DNA of 64,000 bases from Gordius sp. MW1 (taxonomy: Eukaryota; Nematomorpha; Gordioida; Gordea; Gordiidae): contig OZ038533.1 of assembly GCA_964036665.1 (NCBI GenBank), positions 1,474,001 to 1,538,000 of the forward strand, read 5' to 3'. The position numbers were made by a program, and so were the translations under genes. Every line of letters starts with the position of its first letter. Position 1 is the stretch's first letter. Of the stretch, positions 1 through 12,200 are shown in pieces. The notes under the pieces are model-generated. The model saw only the letters and a list, made by a program, of their open reading frames with translations, was not told the DNA's origin and searched no databases.

Positions 1-633
1 TACTAAAGGTTGTCTTTCATAAGGTGTCCCATGAGTTGAATTTGATCTGAGGCATATTTCATGTTCTCCTGGTTCGGCAGAGGTATAAGCTATTTTACCA
101 AATGAGCTGTATAGTTTGGATAAAGCTACTCCTCTTTCAGGAGATGTTATTGACACGTGCATACCAATTCCAGCAGGAGAGGCAGTCAATTGTTGTGATT
201 GAGGGTCTGTTACTTCAATTTTGTATAGGACTGAACAAAACATACATATACACACATATATAACAATTAATATACAGTTAAAAACATATTAGTTATAATT
301 TATAAATAATAATTTACAATTTAGAGCTCTTTAGAATATTATCAACTTTTAACATTCATCATATGAATCAAATTAGTAGTGGTTATACATTTAAATGAAG
401 CAAGAAATGTGAACAATTATTTATAAAAAAGTCCAATATAAATAGATATATATTATAATTTATAAGAAATATATATAAACAAATGCACTTGTGATCAAAG
501 TATCTTCAGGAATTTCTTCCATAAAACATTTTTGCTCCGTATCAGACAAATAAAAATATACATCATTTTTACACAAAACTAATTTATAGATGAGAAATGT
601 AAGAAATAACGTTTTCATAGTTGTAAACGTCAT
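1..633 (-). CDS. p24/TMED4-TMED9-like GOLD-domain cargo receptor, 5' part only
   Basis: Two exons read on the minus strand. Exon 1 (633-489) starts at ATG 633, with an in-frame ATG at 618, and encodes a hydrophobic signal peptide followed by FYLSDTEQKCFMEEIPEDT. This matches the start of the TMED GOLD domain, where a Cys and the EEIP motif are typical. The intron (488-231) has a GT donor and an AG acceptor. Exon 2 (230 to the window edge) continues the GOLD domain and contains GIGMHVSITSPE and PGEHEICLRSNST; the second matches the conserved PGEH-IC-SNST block of TMED4/TMED9. The rest of the GOLD domain, the coiled coil, the transmembrane helix and the KKxx-type tail lie outside the window. 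The family cycles between ER and Golgi in COPI/COPII vesicles as a cargo receptor. Subfamily assignment (alpha p24) rests on the motif match only. The reading frame is intact in the visible part. Confidence 0.85.
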
Positions 634-1980
634 GTACAAAAAATGTGACTAAATGAATGTATCAGGCAATATTCAAATGACGCTAGGGACAAATTAGCCA
701 ACCAGCATATTTGTCTATTCTTTAGAGATTTTTGAGGTAGTTGCCTTGCAATATCCACTTTTATGTATTTTGACATTGAAACAAAGCGCGCTACAGAAGA
801 TCTCTTGCGGAGGATTCGATTATTAAATTTGAATGTGATTGCCAATCCTTTTTATGTAACGTCTAAATAACCAAATAGTAGAGTAAAATTGTTTAAAAGT
901 AGGGGAAAAGGGATTTACATACTTTGGGTTACAAGTGCCTATTTTTGAGAAAAAAAAGCACGGAAATAAGTTAAACAGAAATAATGTTTATATGTAAATG
1001 ATAGACAATTAAAAAGGTAAAACAATAGGCACTAAAAGCTGATAAGCAAAGGAAGGAGGAGAAGGAAAATAAGCGAAATGGTATCTGGATGCAAAAATGT
1101 AATTATTACAATTGGACTATTTTTTGCTTGTTTATTAATAAGAGCTCAAGATTTTTAAATAGTAATTAAAAATATATCCCTTACTAGCCGAGCCTGATGA
1201 TTAGTGTGGTGTACTTACACGATAGTTAAGGTTCCCAGCTTTTTCCCTTAGCGCATTTTACCCTAACTATTTATGACTAATTTCATTTTATTTATCTGTC
1301 ATATTGATCTTGTTGGTTTAAGGAAAAATTCATATAAACAATAAGCGTTGTTTACTTATTGATGGTCTCTAACTTGCGCTATATGTACTCACTGAATTTC
1401 CCCGCCCTCCCATGCGCAAGTTAACAACCACGCTAGGGTAAATTAACACATAAAAAATTGGAACAAATCGCCCTAACCGGCACAAACAAAATCCATGATA
1501 TAGATAAATCTAGATGGAACTATATATAAAAAACACCTGGTTTTTAAAATAACAAATACCTAACATAAGAAATACTAAAAATATAGTTAAAGAAATACAA
1601 AAATAACCGTACTGAAGTTCTGAAAAATATCTCTATAAAAATATTCTGATGGATACAAAAATGTCCGAAACGAAAATATCCTGATCGATACAAAAATATC
1701 CAAAATGAAAACATTTCAATATGTGAAAATTACCATCACGATACGAAAACAACCTAAATCTCAAAATAAAAAAATTGAAAAAATAGTATAATTAAACTTG
1801 AATTATGATTAAAAGAATGTAAATTTAATATGCACTTTAATTTAAAAATATAGCATTAAATTTTTAATTATAACTAATCAGAAAAGTTTTATATGGGAAA
1901 TCTTTGGTAATTAAGTGGATTTTTTAAATTGTACAAATAAGCCTAATGTTGTGAGACATGTTTATATTTTAACATGAGTG
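634..1980. other. Intergenic spacer upstream of the TMED-like gene
   Basis: No supported gene. The segment would hold the TMED promoter (minus strand). The only notable reading frame is a 26-codon plus-strand ORF at 1,078-1,158 starting MVSGCKNVIITIG, which looks like a bare signal peptide. It lacks a convincing splice donor before its stop, so I do not call it a gene. Confidence 0.4.
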
Positions 1981-1987
1981 TATTCGA

Positions 1988-2135
1988 ATTGAGATCTGCA
2001 ACGGGCCATTATTAAAAGGTCGGTCCGTACCCGTTTTGCAAACTACTAGGCCCGTCCGCGCCCGCCCATTAAGGCACTTCAAGCCCATCCGTACCCGCCA
2101 GACCGCGAGCCTCCCGTGCAGGTTTATAATTGGAA
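1988..2135. mobile_element. Relic of hAT-like non-autonomous element (GAGATCTGCA termini)
   Basis: A GC-rich island of about 150 bp begins GAGATCTGCAACGGGCC and ends CCCGTGCAGGT. These near-inverted termini resemble those of the 1.1-kb element at 30,449-31,580. The interior repeats cccg-type words such as gcccgtccgcgcccg. No target duplication is clear, and the right end is degraded. Confidence 0.5.
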
Positions 2136-2519
2136 TCGCAGATGTTGCCAGAAATGGCAAAGCAAGTAGGCGTCATGAATTTCTGCAAGAGCCAAGCCAG
2201 GCCCTAAATCGCTCAGTAAAACCGTAAATTATCTTCAAATGAAATTGATCAAATCAAAGTTTTAGTCATCTCGCATGACATCCATCACTTTAATTGTATA
2301 ACAAATAACTTTTTTAATATTCCCGGTATTAATAATTAAGATTAATTATTAAAAGAGATTATGCCTAGTTCAAAAGGTTATTTTGAAAACCATTAAGTAA
2401 CCACAATGAATCTGCCATTTTCATCTCATTTTTGTTAAGAATTATTAAATTATATTTCCAAATGCCTTGTTTTAGAAAATTATAAGATTTATGGACAAAA
2501 AAGATCCTAAAACTGAAAT

Positions 2520-3095
2520 TAATATCGTGTTCCTGCGGCGCGGAATAAATAAAAAAGAGATTCCGGGCGGAACATGATTTACAAATATTTGAAGGAAGAA
2601 TTATTAGGAATTAATTGGGGGAATTTAAAGGAAGGATAGGGGGAAATATTGTTGGGGTGATCATAAGGCATTTAATTGAGATGAATTTACAGAATAAATT
2701 GGGTGACGCCCCGGCGGTGTACAACAAGATTACACGTCTCCACCGCCTCAATATAAAGTCCTTTTATCGACTTAAGTACATCTTTTATTTGATTCAATCT
2801 CACATCAAAAATATATTAATTAATGAAATCAAAATTATCAATCCGATAACACGCGTATATCAAAATCACTGATGCGTATTGATACAAATAACAAACACGT
2901 ATAATCAGGGGGGGATAACATACGCGTGCTAGAAATTAAATGTAAAAGAATAATGGTCTACGCTATGAGTGTACAACGTGTAAGATCAAAAGAGTTGTAC
3001 CGCGTGTTGAACTCTTAACTTTTGAATAAGATGAGATGGGGGGGGGGGGGGGGTGTGGAAAGATATCTTCTTCTTCGTATCTCCAAATACGTTAA
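2520..3095. other. Non-coding segment present only in duplication copy A
   Basis: This stretch has no counterpart in copy B. It holds a short GC-rich hairpin-like piece at about 2,712-2,748 (gcggtgt...ccaccgc), a poly-G run at about 3,038-3,052 and an unrecognised 85-codon ORF (2,615-2,872) with no family resemblance. I see no gene. Confidence 0.4.
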
Positions 3096-3137
3096 TTAAC
3101 TAAAAATAACATATGGGTTATGGGACTGAAACTAATC

Positions 3138-5985
3138 TTCTCTTTTTTATCAGTTATTTGGTCCCACAGTGGTGGGGTTTGTTTTGATTAGTTTCTTCCA
3201 TCTAGATCGGGTGAGTGCCATTTCTTGACTATTCTAATAGTTTTCATTACTTATCGACTTGCCATTTCCACGTGACACGGGGTCGTCCTCTTCCTCTCTT
3301 GCCAGGTACTTCCTTTTACAGTTCTTTTCGATTTACGTTATTCGTGTCCCTTCTTAGTATATGCCCATACCACCTTAGTCGATTTTAATTAATCATGTCC
3401 GCCATAGGTTGAATACCCATTTTTGTCATGAGCAGGTCATTCGTCATATGGTCGAGCTTAGTATACCCCACCACCGTATCATTCTCATCTCGTGGTGTTT
3501 AATGCTTATGTTTCACTTCCATAGAGTAAAACCGGTCTTACGATGGATTTGTATGCTTTGCTCTTCAACCATATTGGCATTTTCTTGTCGCACATTACAC
3601 CGGATATACTTCGCCATTTAAGCCATCCTTTTTGGATCCGGGCATTGACTTCCGTTGCGCAACCTCCCTATTGATGTAGCATCGAGCCAAGATATGTAAA
3701 CCTGTCAGCGCTTTGACCCCATTCGGCTTCTTCTAATACTTTCTCCCTTGTTTCTTCGCATAGTACTATATCATCGTCATATAGCATACACCATGGCGAT
3801 GGCTTTTGAATGTCCCTCGTTATCGTGTCTATAATTATATTAAATAAAAATAAAACAGATCCTTGATGTAATCCAATTTTAACCCAAAAAGATTTAGAGT
3901 CTCCAACTGTCGTACTAACGCAAGAGTTTGAGGCTTCATAAATATTTTTCATAATGCGTCAGTGTTATTTTGTTTTCTTAGGCACCACCATATTAAATCG
4001 CGCGGGACCGAGTCATATGCTTCCTCAAGACCATGAGTAGCTCTTTCCTCTTTTCACCATACTTATCCATCATTTGTCTTAGTGCGAAGATTGGGTCGAT
4101 TTTGGATTTGCCGGCTACAAATCCAAATTGGTTAGCAGATATTTCCACCTCGTTTTTCAGCCATGTTATTAAGATCCTTTCCATAAGCTTCAAGGAGTGG
4201 CAAGTTAGCTTGATACCTCTGTAATTGCCATAGTCTTGAGGGTCTCCTCTGCCTTTAATAAGGGTATAATCGTGCTTGCTCTCCTTTGATTAGAAATTCG
4301 CTCTTCTACCAATATCTTGTTAAGAAGCTTCGTCATGTGACTCCTTCTTCACGACATCCGACCAATGCTTCCATAGGTATTCCATCTGGGCCATTTGCTT
4401 TTCCTTTTTGCATCTTGTTCATTGGTGTCCTAACTTCGTCCTCCTGAAAGAGTTCCACCATACTTATATTTGCTCAATTTTGGGAAGGGAATCCTTGTTA
4501 TTATCAATATTCATAAGATTCTTAAAATATCCTTTCCATCACTTCCTTAGGTTTGAATAAGGTTTGACCCTTTTCGTTTTTGACTATTTTTTCTCCCTTA
4601 TCTTGGCCAATTTGTACATGAGCCTATCACCCCCTTTATGATCCAGTTTGTTTGCCATCTCGGCGTAGGCGGCATTCTTCGCTATTGCAACGGCCCTCTT
4701 TGCGTCCCTATTCTCTTGATAATCCTTCGACTTTTTTGATTTATGCCACCGTCTATAGATTTTTTATTCTTTTAATGAGATCCCTAACCGATTTATCCCA
4801 CCACCATAGTTCCCTATTCATAGCTTTGCCTCCTTTGGTCTGTCCTAGAACACGAATCGCTGTTTCCTTTATGTCCTTAGATAGCGTCCCCAATAGTCGT
4901 CTACGTCCCTTTGCAACTTCCTTGCACCCAAAAGTGAGGATTTGATGATATTTTTCGCTTGTCAACGTATCTTTAGCCTTTTATATCGAATTCGAGGTTT
5001 ATAGACCTTTCTTCTTTCAGGAAATACTCATCTGTCAAGATCCATAACAAAGGGACGACGATGCCTGGCGATTTCTTTTCCCGGTATTACTTTGCAATCC
5101 TTGATACATAAGTTCTTTCGCCGTATAAGCAAATAGTCAATTTAACTAAAATGCTTCCCACTTCTATAGGTCACAATATGATCTTCACGTTTTTGAAAAT
5201 AGGTGTTAACGATCGCCATGTCATATGCTTGGAATACTTGAGAAGTTTTTCCCCTTCTTTGTTCTTTAGCGTTCATACCCGAGGCGATCTTTCCCTACGT
5301 GAGCGTTGAAATCTGCCCCAATAATTAGCCTTTCTTCCTGTCCGATTCCTTGTATTTCTTTTCCAATGAATCGAAAAATATACCTTTTTCTGATTCCGAA
5401 CACCCAATTTCGGGAGCATACGCGCACATAACGGTTAAGAGGCCCCCTTGATATGCAATCTTCACCCACTTTAGCCTGTCGGAACAACGCTTGACTTCCA
5501 CCACCTTGTCCTTGAACGATTCGTTTAGAACGATACCGACCCCGTTTCTACGATTTGGTGACCCACTGTAGAATAGTTTGTAGCCTTCTCCTAACTCCCG
5601 GGCTTTGATTCCGTTCCACCTCATCTCTTGTAGGCAGGTGATGTGTACCTTTTTTCTTTTTAGCATTTGTGCGACCTCGATGCTCTTCCTCGTCAACGTT
5701 CCCACATTCCAGCACGTTATTCGCATTCTTTCCACATCTAATTTCCTTAACCGCCTTCGTTGTGAGTTGGGCAGTATCCCAAGTGTATTTTTCACATTGC
5801 ACGGGGGGGGGCTATGCAATGCGCGTCGTTTGTGGAGGACGCCCTAGCATTCTGTTGTAAAATCTTGTTTTAAACTATCATGATTTTGGAGTTGGTTTTC
5901 ATAGCCGGTTTCCTACCTGACGCCAACCCTCCATTTTTTGCACACGGACTTGTGATCGTCGTAAATATAGTAACTTTACTCGCTT
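3138..5985 (-). pseudogene. Decayed RTE-clade LINE (endonuclease and reverse transcriptase fragments)
   Basis: Minus-strand fragments in family order. The 5' end has an APE-like endonuclease at 5,819-5,266: RITCWNVGTLT, ITCLQEMRWNG, RNGVGIVLNE, and GADFNAHVGKDRLGYER in a shifted frame. The linker at 4,965-4,753 has KGGKAMNRELWWWD. The reverse transcriptase follows: NQFGFVAGKS and FALRQMMDKYGEKR (4,193-3,993), then GLHQGSVLFLFNIII and PWCMLYDDDIVL (3,952-3,668), where FADD has become YDDD. Several frame changes and stops show it is dead. RTE LINEs encode APE plus RT in a single ORF. The limits come from comparison with the empty site in duplication copy B: similarity breaks just after 'actgaaactaa' and resumes at 'ataattaaaaatcc'. 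The element therefore entered after the duplication, or was lost from copy B. Confidence 0.85.
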
Positions 5986-6076
5986 ATATAATTAAAAATC
6001 CTTTCCATCTAATTTCAAACATATCTGTAAGATGCCTTAAATGTATTGAAACCAATCGAAAATTGTAGCATATATA

Positions 6077-8049
6077 GTTGTTAAATTGCTAAGTAGCTTC
6101 AACTAAAAATGCGAGCACGAACAGTAGCTGGGTAATATGCTAGTTTAACACAATGAGTGCTAGCTGCTCGGTGCAATAGTTTTAACAGTAGCACGTAAAA
6201 ATGCTCGAGAGGTTAGTCGAAGCAGCCAAATCTATTAAAAAATTTAGGAGGAGCTCGAGCAGTAAATTCGAGCAGATAGTAGAATGAATTGCTATCTGTT
6301 AAAATTACAATTTTAATCATATTATATATCATAAATAAATTAAGAACTTTGCCCCCCCCCCTTATTTTTTACCTTCTATCTTACCAGATGGGAGGGGGGG
6401 GGGGCCACCCCCCCCCTTATTTTTTACCCTCTTTCTTACCAGATGGGAGAGGGGGGGGGGGTTTTGCCCCCTCCCCTATTTTTTATCCTCTTTTTCACCA
6501 GAAGGGAGATGGGGGGGGGGGAGGGGGGAGAAGTGTTTTGCCCCCCCCCCCCCTTGTTTTTTATCCTCTTTCTCACCAGAGAGGAGATGGGGTTATTTTT
6601 TATCCTCTTTCTCACCAGAGGGGAGATGGGGGGGGGGGGGGGTGTTTTGCCCCCCCCCCCTTATTTTTTACTCTCTTTCTTACCAGATGGGAGAGGGGGG
6701 ATGTTTTGCCCCCCCCCCCTTATTTTTTATCCTCTTTCGAACCAGAGGAGAGATGGGGGGGGGGGGGTGTTTTGCCCCCCCCTCACTTTTTATCCTCTTT
6801 CTCACCAGAGGGAAGATGGGGCCTTGTTTTTTATCCTCTTTCTCACCAGAGAGGAGATGGGGTTATTTTTTATCCTCTTTCTCACCAGAGGGGAGATGGG
6901 GGAGGGGGGGGGGGGGGTGTTTTGCCCCCCCCCTTATTTTTTACCCTCTTTCTTACCAGATGGGAGAGGGGGGATGTTTTGCCCCCTCCCTTATTTTTTA
7001 TCCTCTTTCAAACCAGAGGGGAGATGGGGGGGGGGGTGTTTTGCCCCCCCCACCTTATTTTTTATCCTCTTTCTCACCAGAGGGAGATGGGGGGGGGTGT
7101 TTTGCCCCCCCCCCTTATTTTTTACCCTCTTTCTTACCAGATGGGAGAGGGGGGGGGGGGGGTTGCCCCCCCCCTTATTTTTTATTCTCTTTCTCACCAG
7201 AGGGGAGATGGAGGGGGGGGGGGTGTTTTGCCCCTCCCCTTATTTTTTATCCTCTTTCGAACCAGAGGGGAGATGGGGGGGGGGGTGTTTTGCCCCCCTT
7301 TTTTATCTGTCTTTTTCACTGGTGCCCCCCCCCCTGATAAAAAAAAGAGTATAAAATAAGGTTGGGGGCAAACACCCCTCCCCCCCTTTGGTAAGAAAGA
7401 GCATAAAAATAGGGGGGGGGGCAAAACACCACCCCCCCCCCCCATCTCCTCTCTGGTGAGAAAAGGATAAAAAATAAGGGGGGGGGGGCAAAACACCCCC
7501 CCCCCCCCCTCCATCTTGGTAAGAAAGAGGGTAAAAAATAAGGGGGGGGCAAAACACCCCCCCCCCCTTTGGTAAGAAAGAGGGTGAAAAATAAGGGGGG
7601 GGGGGCAAAACACCCCCCCCCCCCCCATCTCCCCTCTGGTTCGAAAGAGGATAAAAAAATAAAGGGGGCAAAACACCCCCCCCCCCCCCTTTGGTAAGAA
7701 AGAGGGTAAAAAATAAGGGCCCTCCCATCTGGTAAGAAAGAGGGTAAAAAATAAGGGGGGGGGGCAAAGTTCTTAATTTATTTATGATATATAGTATGAT
7801 TAAAATTGTAATTTTAACAGATAGCAATTCAGTCTACTATCTGCTCAAATTTACTGCTCGAGCTCCTCCTAAATTTTTTAACAGATTTGGCTGCTTCGAC
7901 TAACCTCACGAGCATTTTTACGTGCTACTGTTAAAACTATTGCACCGAGCAGCTAGCACTCATTGTGTTAAACTAGCATATTACCCAGCTACTGTTCGTG
8001 CTCGGGCATAGCACATAGTTAGCATTGCTAAAGTTAGCAATTTAACAAC
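6077..8049. mobile_element. 2-kb foldback element with about 270-bp terminal inverted repeats
   Basis: The left end (gttgttaaattgct...) is the reverse complement of the right end (...agcaatttaacaac). The inverted similarity runs through several specific blocks, including gagcacgaacagtagctggg, ttaacacaatgagtgctagc and gcaatagttttaacagtagc, then aactttgcccccc, where the arms enter a G/C-rich repeat core. The site is empty in duplication copy B (about 62,380), so this is an insertion. Possible direct-repeat flanks are 'tagcatatata' (left) and 'tagcatacatata' (right). No transposase is visible. It is a non-autonomous foldback or MITE-like element of unassigned superfamily. Confidence 0.85.
6345..7765. 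repeat. Inverted poly-G/poly-C minisatellite array (about 60-bp units)
   Basis: The left half contains about 16 tandem units of about 60 bp. Each reads C7-12, TTATTTTTTATCCTCTTTC, an ACCAGA(G/T)GGGAGATGG word, G6-16, TGTTTTG. From about 7,345 to 7,765 the same unit appears about eight times in reverse complement, so the whole array is an unequal palindrome with its turn near 7,300-7,345. Unit variants (cttaccagatggg, tttcgaaccagagg, ctcaccagaggag) recur in a higher-order order. The long ORFs crossing this array (up to 356 codons, rich in P, F, L and G) come from the repeat and are not genes. Confidence 0.9.
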
Positions 8050-9270
8050 ACTAGTAGCATACATATAAACAAGCAAGTTACAAAATTTGAATTGCGATGT
8101 GGCCTCTATTTCTTTTCAGGTTTAATATTTCGAAAATAATACTTTAATCCTATAGAAACCTATATATCAGAGACCAGAAGAGCCGGCCCAAGGGTCAACA
8201 CTCCGGCAATTAGGGCTTACTGAGGTTTTTTATATATTGTATTAATTTGTTTTTGTGTATTTTGTCACTTTTTTGATTGTATAAATATCTTATTGACGTT
8301 CTTCTTAGCCAAAAAATAATCGCAAGTTAAATTTTAAATTTTTACGAGTATATAACAGAATTACTAATGAAAGTTTAATAAATGATCATTTCGGGCCGGG
8401 CAGTTCTAACAATTCGAGCTTGGCCGGACGGACACTTAGAGGGGTTAAAGGCGGGCAATAGCTAAAATATCGGATCGGGCCGGGTTCGAGCATAAAAATT
8501 TGAACAAATCTGACCTCTGCTATATATTAAGCTCCTGAGCATAGCATTTAAAAATATCTAATATGCTACAAAAGTAGTTTACGCTTAAGTCATATGATAA
8601 ATTTAAACTCTTCATTACATTGATTTATACTTCTAATTCCCTATTAATAAGAAATTTAGTACAAAAGTAAAGCCTTTATTTTTTTACCTAAGCGTTATAA
8701 AGATGATTCAGAAGTAATAAATTAAATGATTATATAAGAATCTTAAAATTGACTAAAAAAAACCAAATTAAAATAAAATTTTAAGTAGCCAAAGCGATGC
8801 AGCAATAGAATTTAGTTGGAAATCCAAAAACAAATTTTGCCTATCCATAAGTCATCACCAATATTTTGTAGGGCTTTCTAATTTAAATTCAGACCAAGCC
8901 CATAACAATAAATATAATCATAAAAGTTAAATGTATCTTATTGACAATTAAAAAGTTTTACTTTAACAACCTTTTATTAAATTCTGGGATAACTTCAACA
9001 TCTCCCCAAACATACAAAAAAGGAAAATGTCCATTTGATATGTTACACATTATATAACCAATTAACATATACATTTTTAGATATTAAGAACATAATTTAC
9101 AAATATTTTCCACTTTAGCATCACAACAGTTTCATATTTTTCTATTAGTTTCGAGGCGCTTTTCCTTGTGTATATTGTGGAAAAACACCTAAAAATTTAT
9201 AAACAAAAACACAATTGTAAATTTTGCATTAAAAATATCAAGACATTTCAAAAAAAGGATTAAACGAAAA
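8050..9270. other. DROSHA downstream spacer with GC-rich MITE relics
   Basis: No gene. Two small GC-rich islands break the AT-rich sequence: about 8,180-8,225 (agagccggcccaagggt) and about 8,390-8,500 (cgggccggg, cggatcgggccgggtt). They resemble eroded hAT-like MITE ends. The part from about 8,750 on matches copy B downstream of its dsRBD exon. Confidence 0.4.
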
Positions 9271-9277
9271 ATGATTT

Positions 9278-9294
9278 GGGGTCATATTGACCCC
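9278..9294. promoter_or_regulatory. 17-bp palindrome at the DROSHA stop codon (GGGGTCATATTGACCCC)
   Basis: A near-perfect inverted repeat spans the last codons and stop of DROSHA copy A. The same word recurs 3' of the copy B stop at 63,248-63,264, and a close variant (GGGGTCAAAATGACCCC) lies in a DROSHA intron at 11,766-11,782. No known binding protein is implied by sequence alone. It could be a protein-binding palindrome, an RNA hairpin in the 3' UTR, or a repeat remnant. Confidence 0.4.
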
Positions 9295-12200
9295 AGATTT
9301 CTAAATAATTTTAAAATTTTACTTTTGTAAGTTTTAACAGCAAGCTGAGCCGCTTCCATTTCAGCTTGTTGTTTGCTTCTACCCCAAGCCACAGCTAAAC
9401 GATTTTCTCTAAAGTAAACGCCCACCTTAAATCTGCGTTCATTCGAAGGCCCCATACTATCAATGACCCTATTAAACAATTTTAAAAAAATTGCAAAAAA
9501 TTAAAATAAAAAAATACAAAGTTAAAATGATTTTTTCATAAATTGAAATTTACAGTTGTTTTTACAAGCATTCAGATCTTTTCGACCCTGTATTAGATTC
9601 AGGCGCATCAAATCAATAAGAAAAAGTTAGAGCTTATCCTTTCGAATGTTTTTGCACATAATAACTTGTAAAAATCAAAAAACGTTTGATAATTTTTTTT
9701 TCAAATGCAATTTATTAACCTTTTTCCCTCGATTTTAGTATTAAAAATGTCATAAAAAATAAAATCCTCCCCCAAAAACAGTCTAACAAAATATTGACCA
9801 ATATAAATTGTTTAAAAAATGATAGAGCGGCATTGAAATCTAACAATAAATAATCTTGCAAATAAAATAAAAACACTACAGGGTCAAATCCAACACGATT
9901 TCCATACACGGATCATCCGTTTAATTTTAGCGCGTTTTTGAAGTATTTTCGTCGTGAATAAAAATTTTTTATACCATTCTATTAATATATAAAAAAAAAT
10001 GTAACCAAATGTTCGAATAGTAAAAAAAACACTAATCAAATCATTCAAAAAAAGATAAACAAACAAAAAAATTAAGCTAAACGTAAAGTTTAATAAATTT
10101 ACTTGTATATAGGGACGTCAGGTTCTTTGCCATCCAAATTTCTAAGGGTTAGGCAACATTGTTGAAGCAGAGATTTAGGGTCATTCCAACTTTGATTTTC
10201 GATGAAATGATCGAGACGAGATACGAAACAAACCTGAAACAACACTTTGCAACTTTCTATTCCTTGATCCACGTATATTGCACCTATAAATATTTAACAA
10301 AAATTAATAATTTCCAAAATTTAAAATCCTTAATTCTAAATTCAAAATAACGATTTCATATCTTTCCTGATCTTTGAAATAATCTCTTTACTATAAAACT
10401 TACAACCTGCATAAATAAACAAAATTTTAGAAAGCAACCCTGCTTTCGTCAAAAAATTGACGTTTTAATAGCAAAATATAATTATAAATCTTTATCTGAC
10501 ACATGGCACTTGACGAATCCGATGAATAGTTTTTATTTATATTATATTATGCTCGTTTTTTGATCATTTTCACCTAGTAAAAGCATTTCCATTAAAAAAG
10601 AAATTATCATTAATATACTTTCTTGATTTTTAAAATAAATTAAGTATTATAAACACTATAACCTGCAAGATTGTAAAAATTTTTGGAACTTTCTCGTTAT
10701 ACAAAGCAAAGCCATTTAAAAATGATATAATAAATTTGAAAAAAAGCAATTATTTTATAATTGAGAATAAGAGTTATTATCTATGTTTTTCCAAAATGCA
10801 ATGATAAATATATGCACATATAAGGAATTTTTTTATATTTAGCAAAAAATCACAATGGAAATTGTAAAACCCAGTACATTATCAATCCATGGCTCTATGC
10901 CTGCTTATTAATGTAATATAATTTAGCATGCATGATACACAATTATTTGAAAATAAACTTCTATTAGCTAAAAACCAAAAAAATAATATATGTAATGTAT
11001 AAAACTTCTTTTTTTAGAGTAACCTATAAGAGATTCCAGGAGGTCAGCCCTGTCTTTAGTGGTCAATTCGATGTTTTCGTTGGATGAAATAATGTAGAGG
11101 GACAACCCTAAATCATTAGAAACTTCAGCTTGAGTTTGATTATTGACCAGGCAACTCCTCAATAACTAGCCAAAAAAAAATAAATATTTTATAAAATTAT
11201 AATGAAATTACATGTTTAAATTTGTTAAATTTTTAATAAATTAAAAAAAATAATTAGAAGTCTTGATTTATAGTTAATTTTGTATATATAAAGAATCCAC
11301 GTTACTTTAACCCATTTTTAACGAATTTTTTAAAATAAATTTACAAAAGTTGTTTAAAATTTAGCAGTAAAACGCTTTCAATATAGCACAATTTTTAAAA
11401 TACCCTTAAAAAACACACCAAAAGGTTTATAAATTTTTTTCATTATTTTTCAGTGTGGTGTCCTTACAGAAAGATGGCCCTCGTGGTGGGTAGGGAAATG
11501 GATGTAAAGGTATTCGGATGTAATCAATTGCAAAATAGTATCACCCAAAAATTCTAGTCTCTGATTGTGTCCCCTAAAATCAGTATTTAGATAGAATTCA
11601 TTCACAAAAATTTAAGAATAAAAAATTAAAATTTTTAATGATATGTTTTTATCGAAAATAATATATTGAATCACTTTCTTAATATTTAAGAAATTACTTT
11701 TATACCATTACTGTGCTTACATTATGACAAGATATTATATTTTTAAAACGAAAATATTGATATTTGGGGTCAAAATGACCCCATCTTAGAGTCGCACACA
11801 CCAACCCCCAAGTCTATTTAATGGCTAAAAATTATGATAAGTTTTCATCAACCGTTGTGCAATTTAAGAGCCGACCCTGGCTAGAATAAGTTACTGTCTG
11901 TCTCATAAACTAAGAGCTTGTATTAACTTCGAATTCACAGCAGATTTACATTACAGACGCATAACATAAAAGAGATTTTGTAAGATGCAAAATTTTTCGT
12001 AAGCTTAAATGTTATATGTTTTTAAATTTTAAGGTATCAACAAAGTTTGGATTTAATCTCAAGAGTTAAAATAAACAAAAAAAAACGTTTTTACCTATCA
12101 AAAAACAAAATAGTAATAATTACAACCGAGTTTGACCTATGAAATTGAATAGGATATTAATACAATCGCGCGATTTGAATCTGAATCCGATTTTAAGACA

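Larger units (their letters stand above)
2240..10080. repeat. Segmental duplication copy A: DROSHA 3' region and downstream flank
   Basis: This interval aligns piecewise, in the same orientation, with 61,730-64,000. Shared anchors include the block near 2,260/61,740, a 'gacaaaaa-agatcctaaa' block at about 2,495/61,985, a 'gggt(t/c)atgg/ag-actgaaactaa' block at about 3,116/62,187, 'aaaaatcctttccatctaat' at 5,993/62,226, 'ctctatttcttt' at about 8,104/62,409, and then continuous similarity from about 8,750/62,810 through the dsRBD exon and its upstream intron. Copy A has about 2.85 kb (RTE LINE) and about 2 kb (foldback) of sequence that copy B lacks. Confidence 0.85.

Noticed and set aside
1078-1158. 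26-codon signal-peptide-like ORF as a secreted peptide gene
   Set aside because: No donor before the stop and no downstream exon; length and composition can arise by chance in AT-rich DNA.
1185-1220. CTGATGA near 1,192 as a hammerhead core
   Set aside because: No GAAA box or stem II at the required distance.
6289-7827. Long ORFs on both strands (up to 356 codons) across the G/C-rich array
   Set aside because: All consist of the translated 60-bp repeat in several frames (runs of P, F, L and G). No start context, no domain, and open frames follow automatically from the unit composition.
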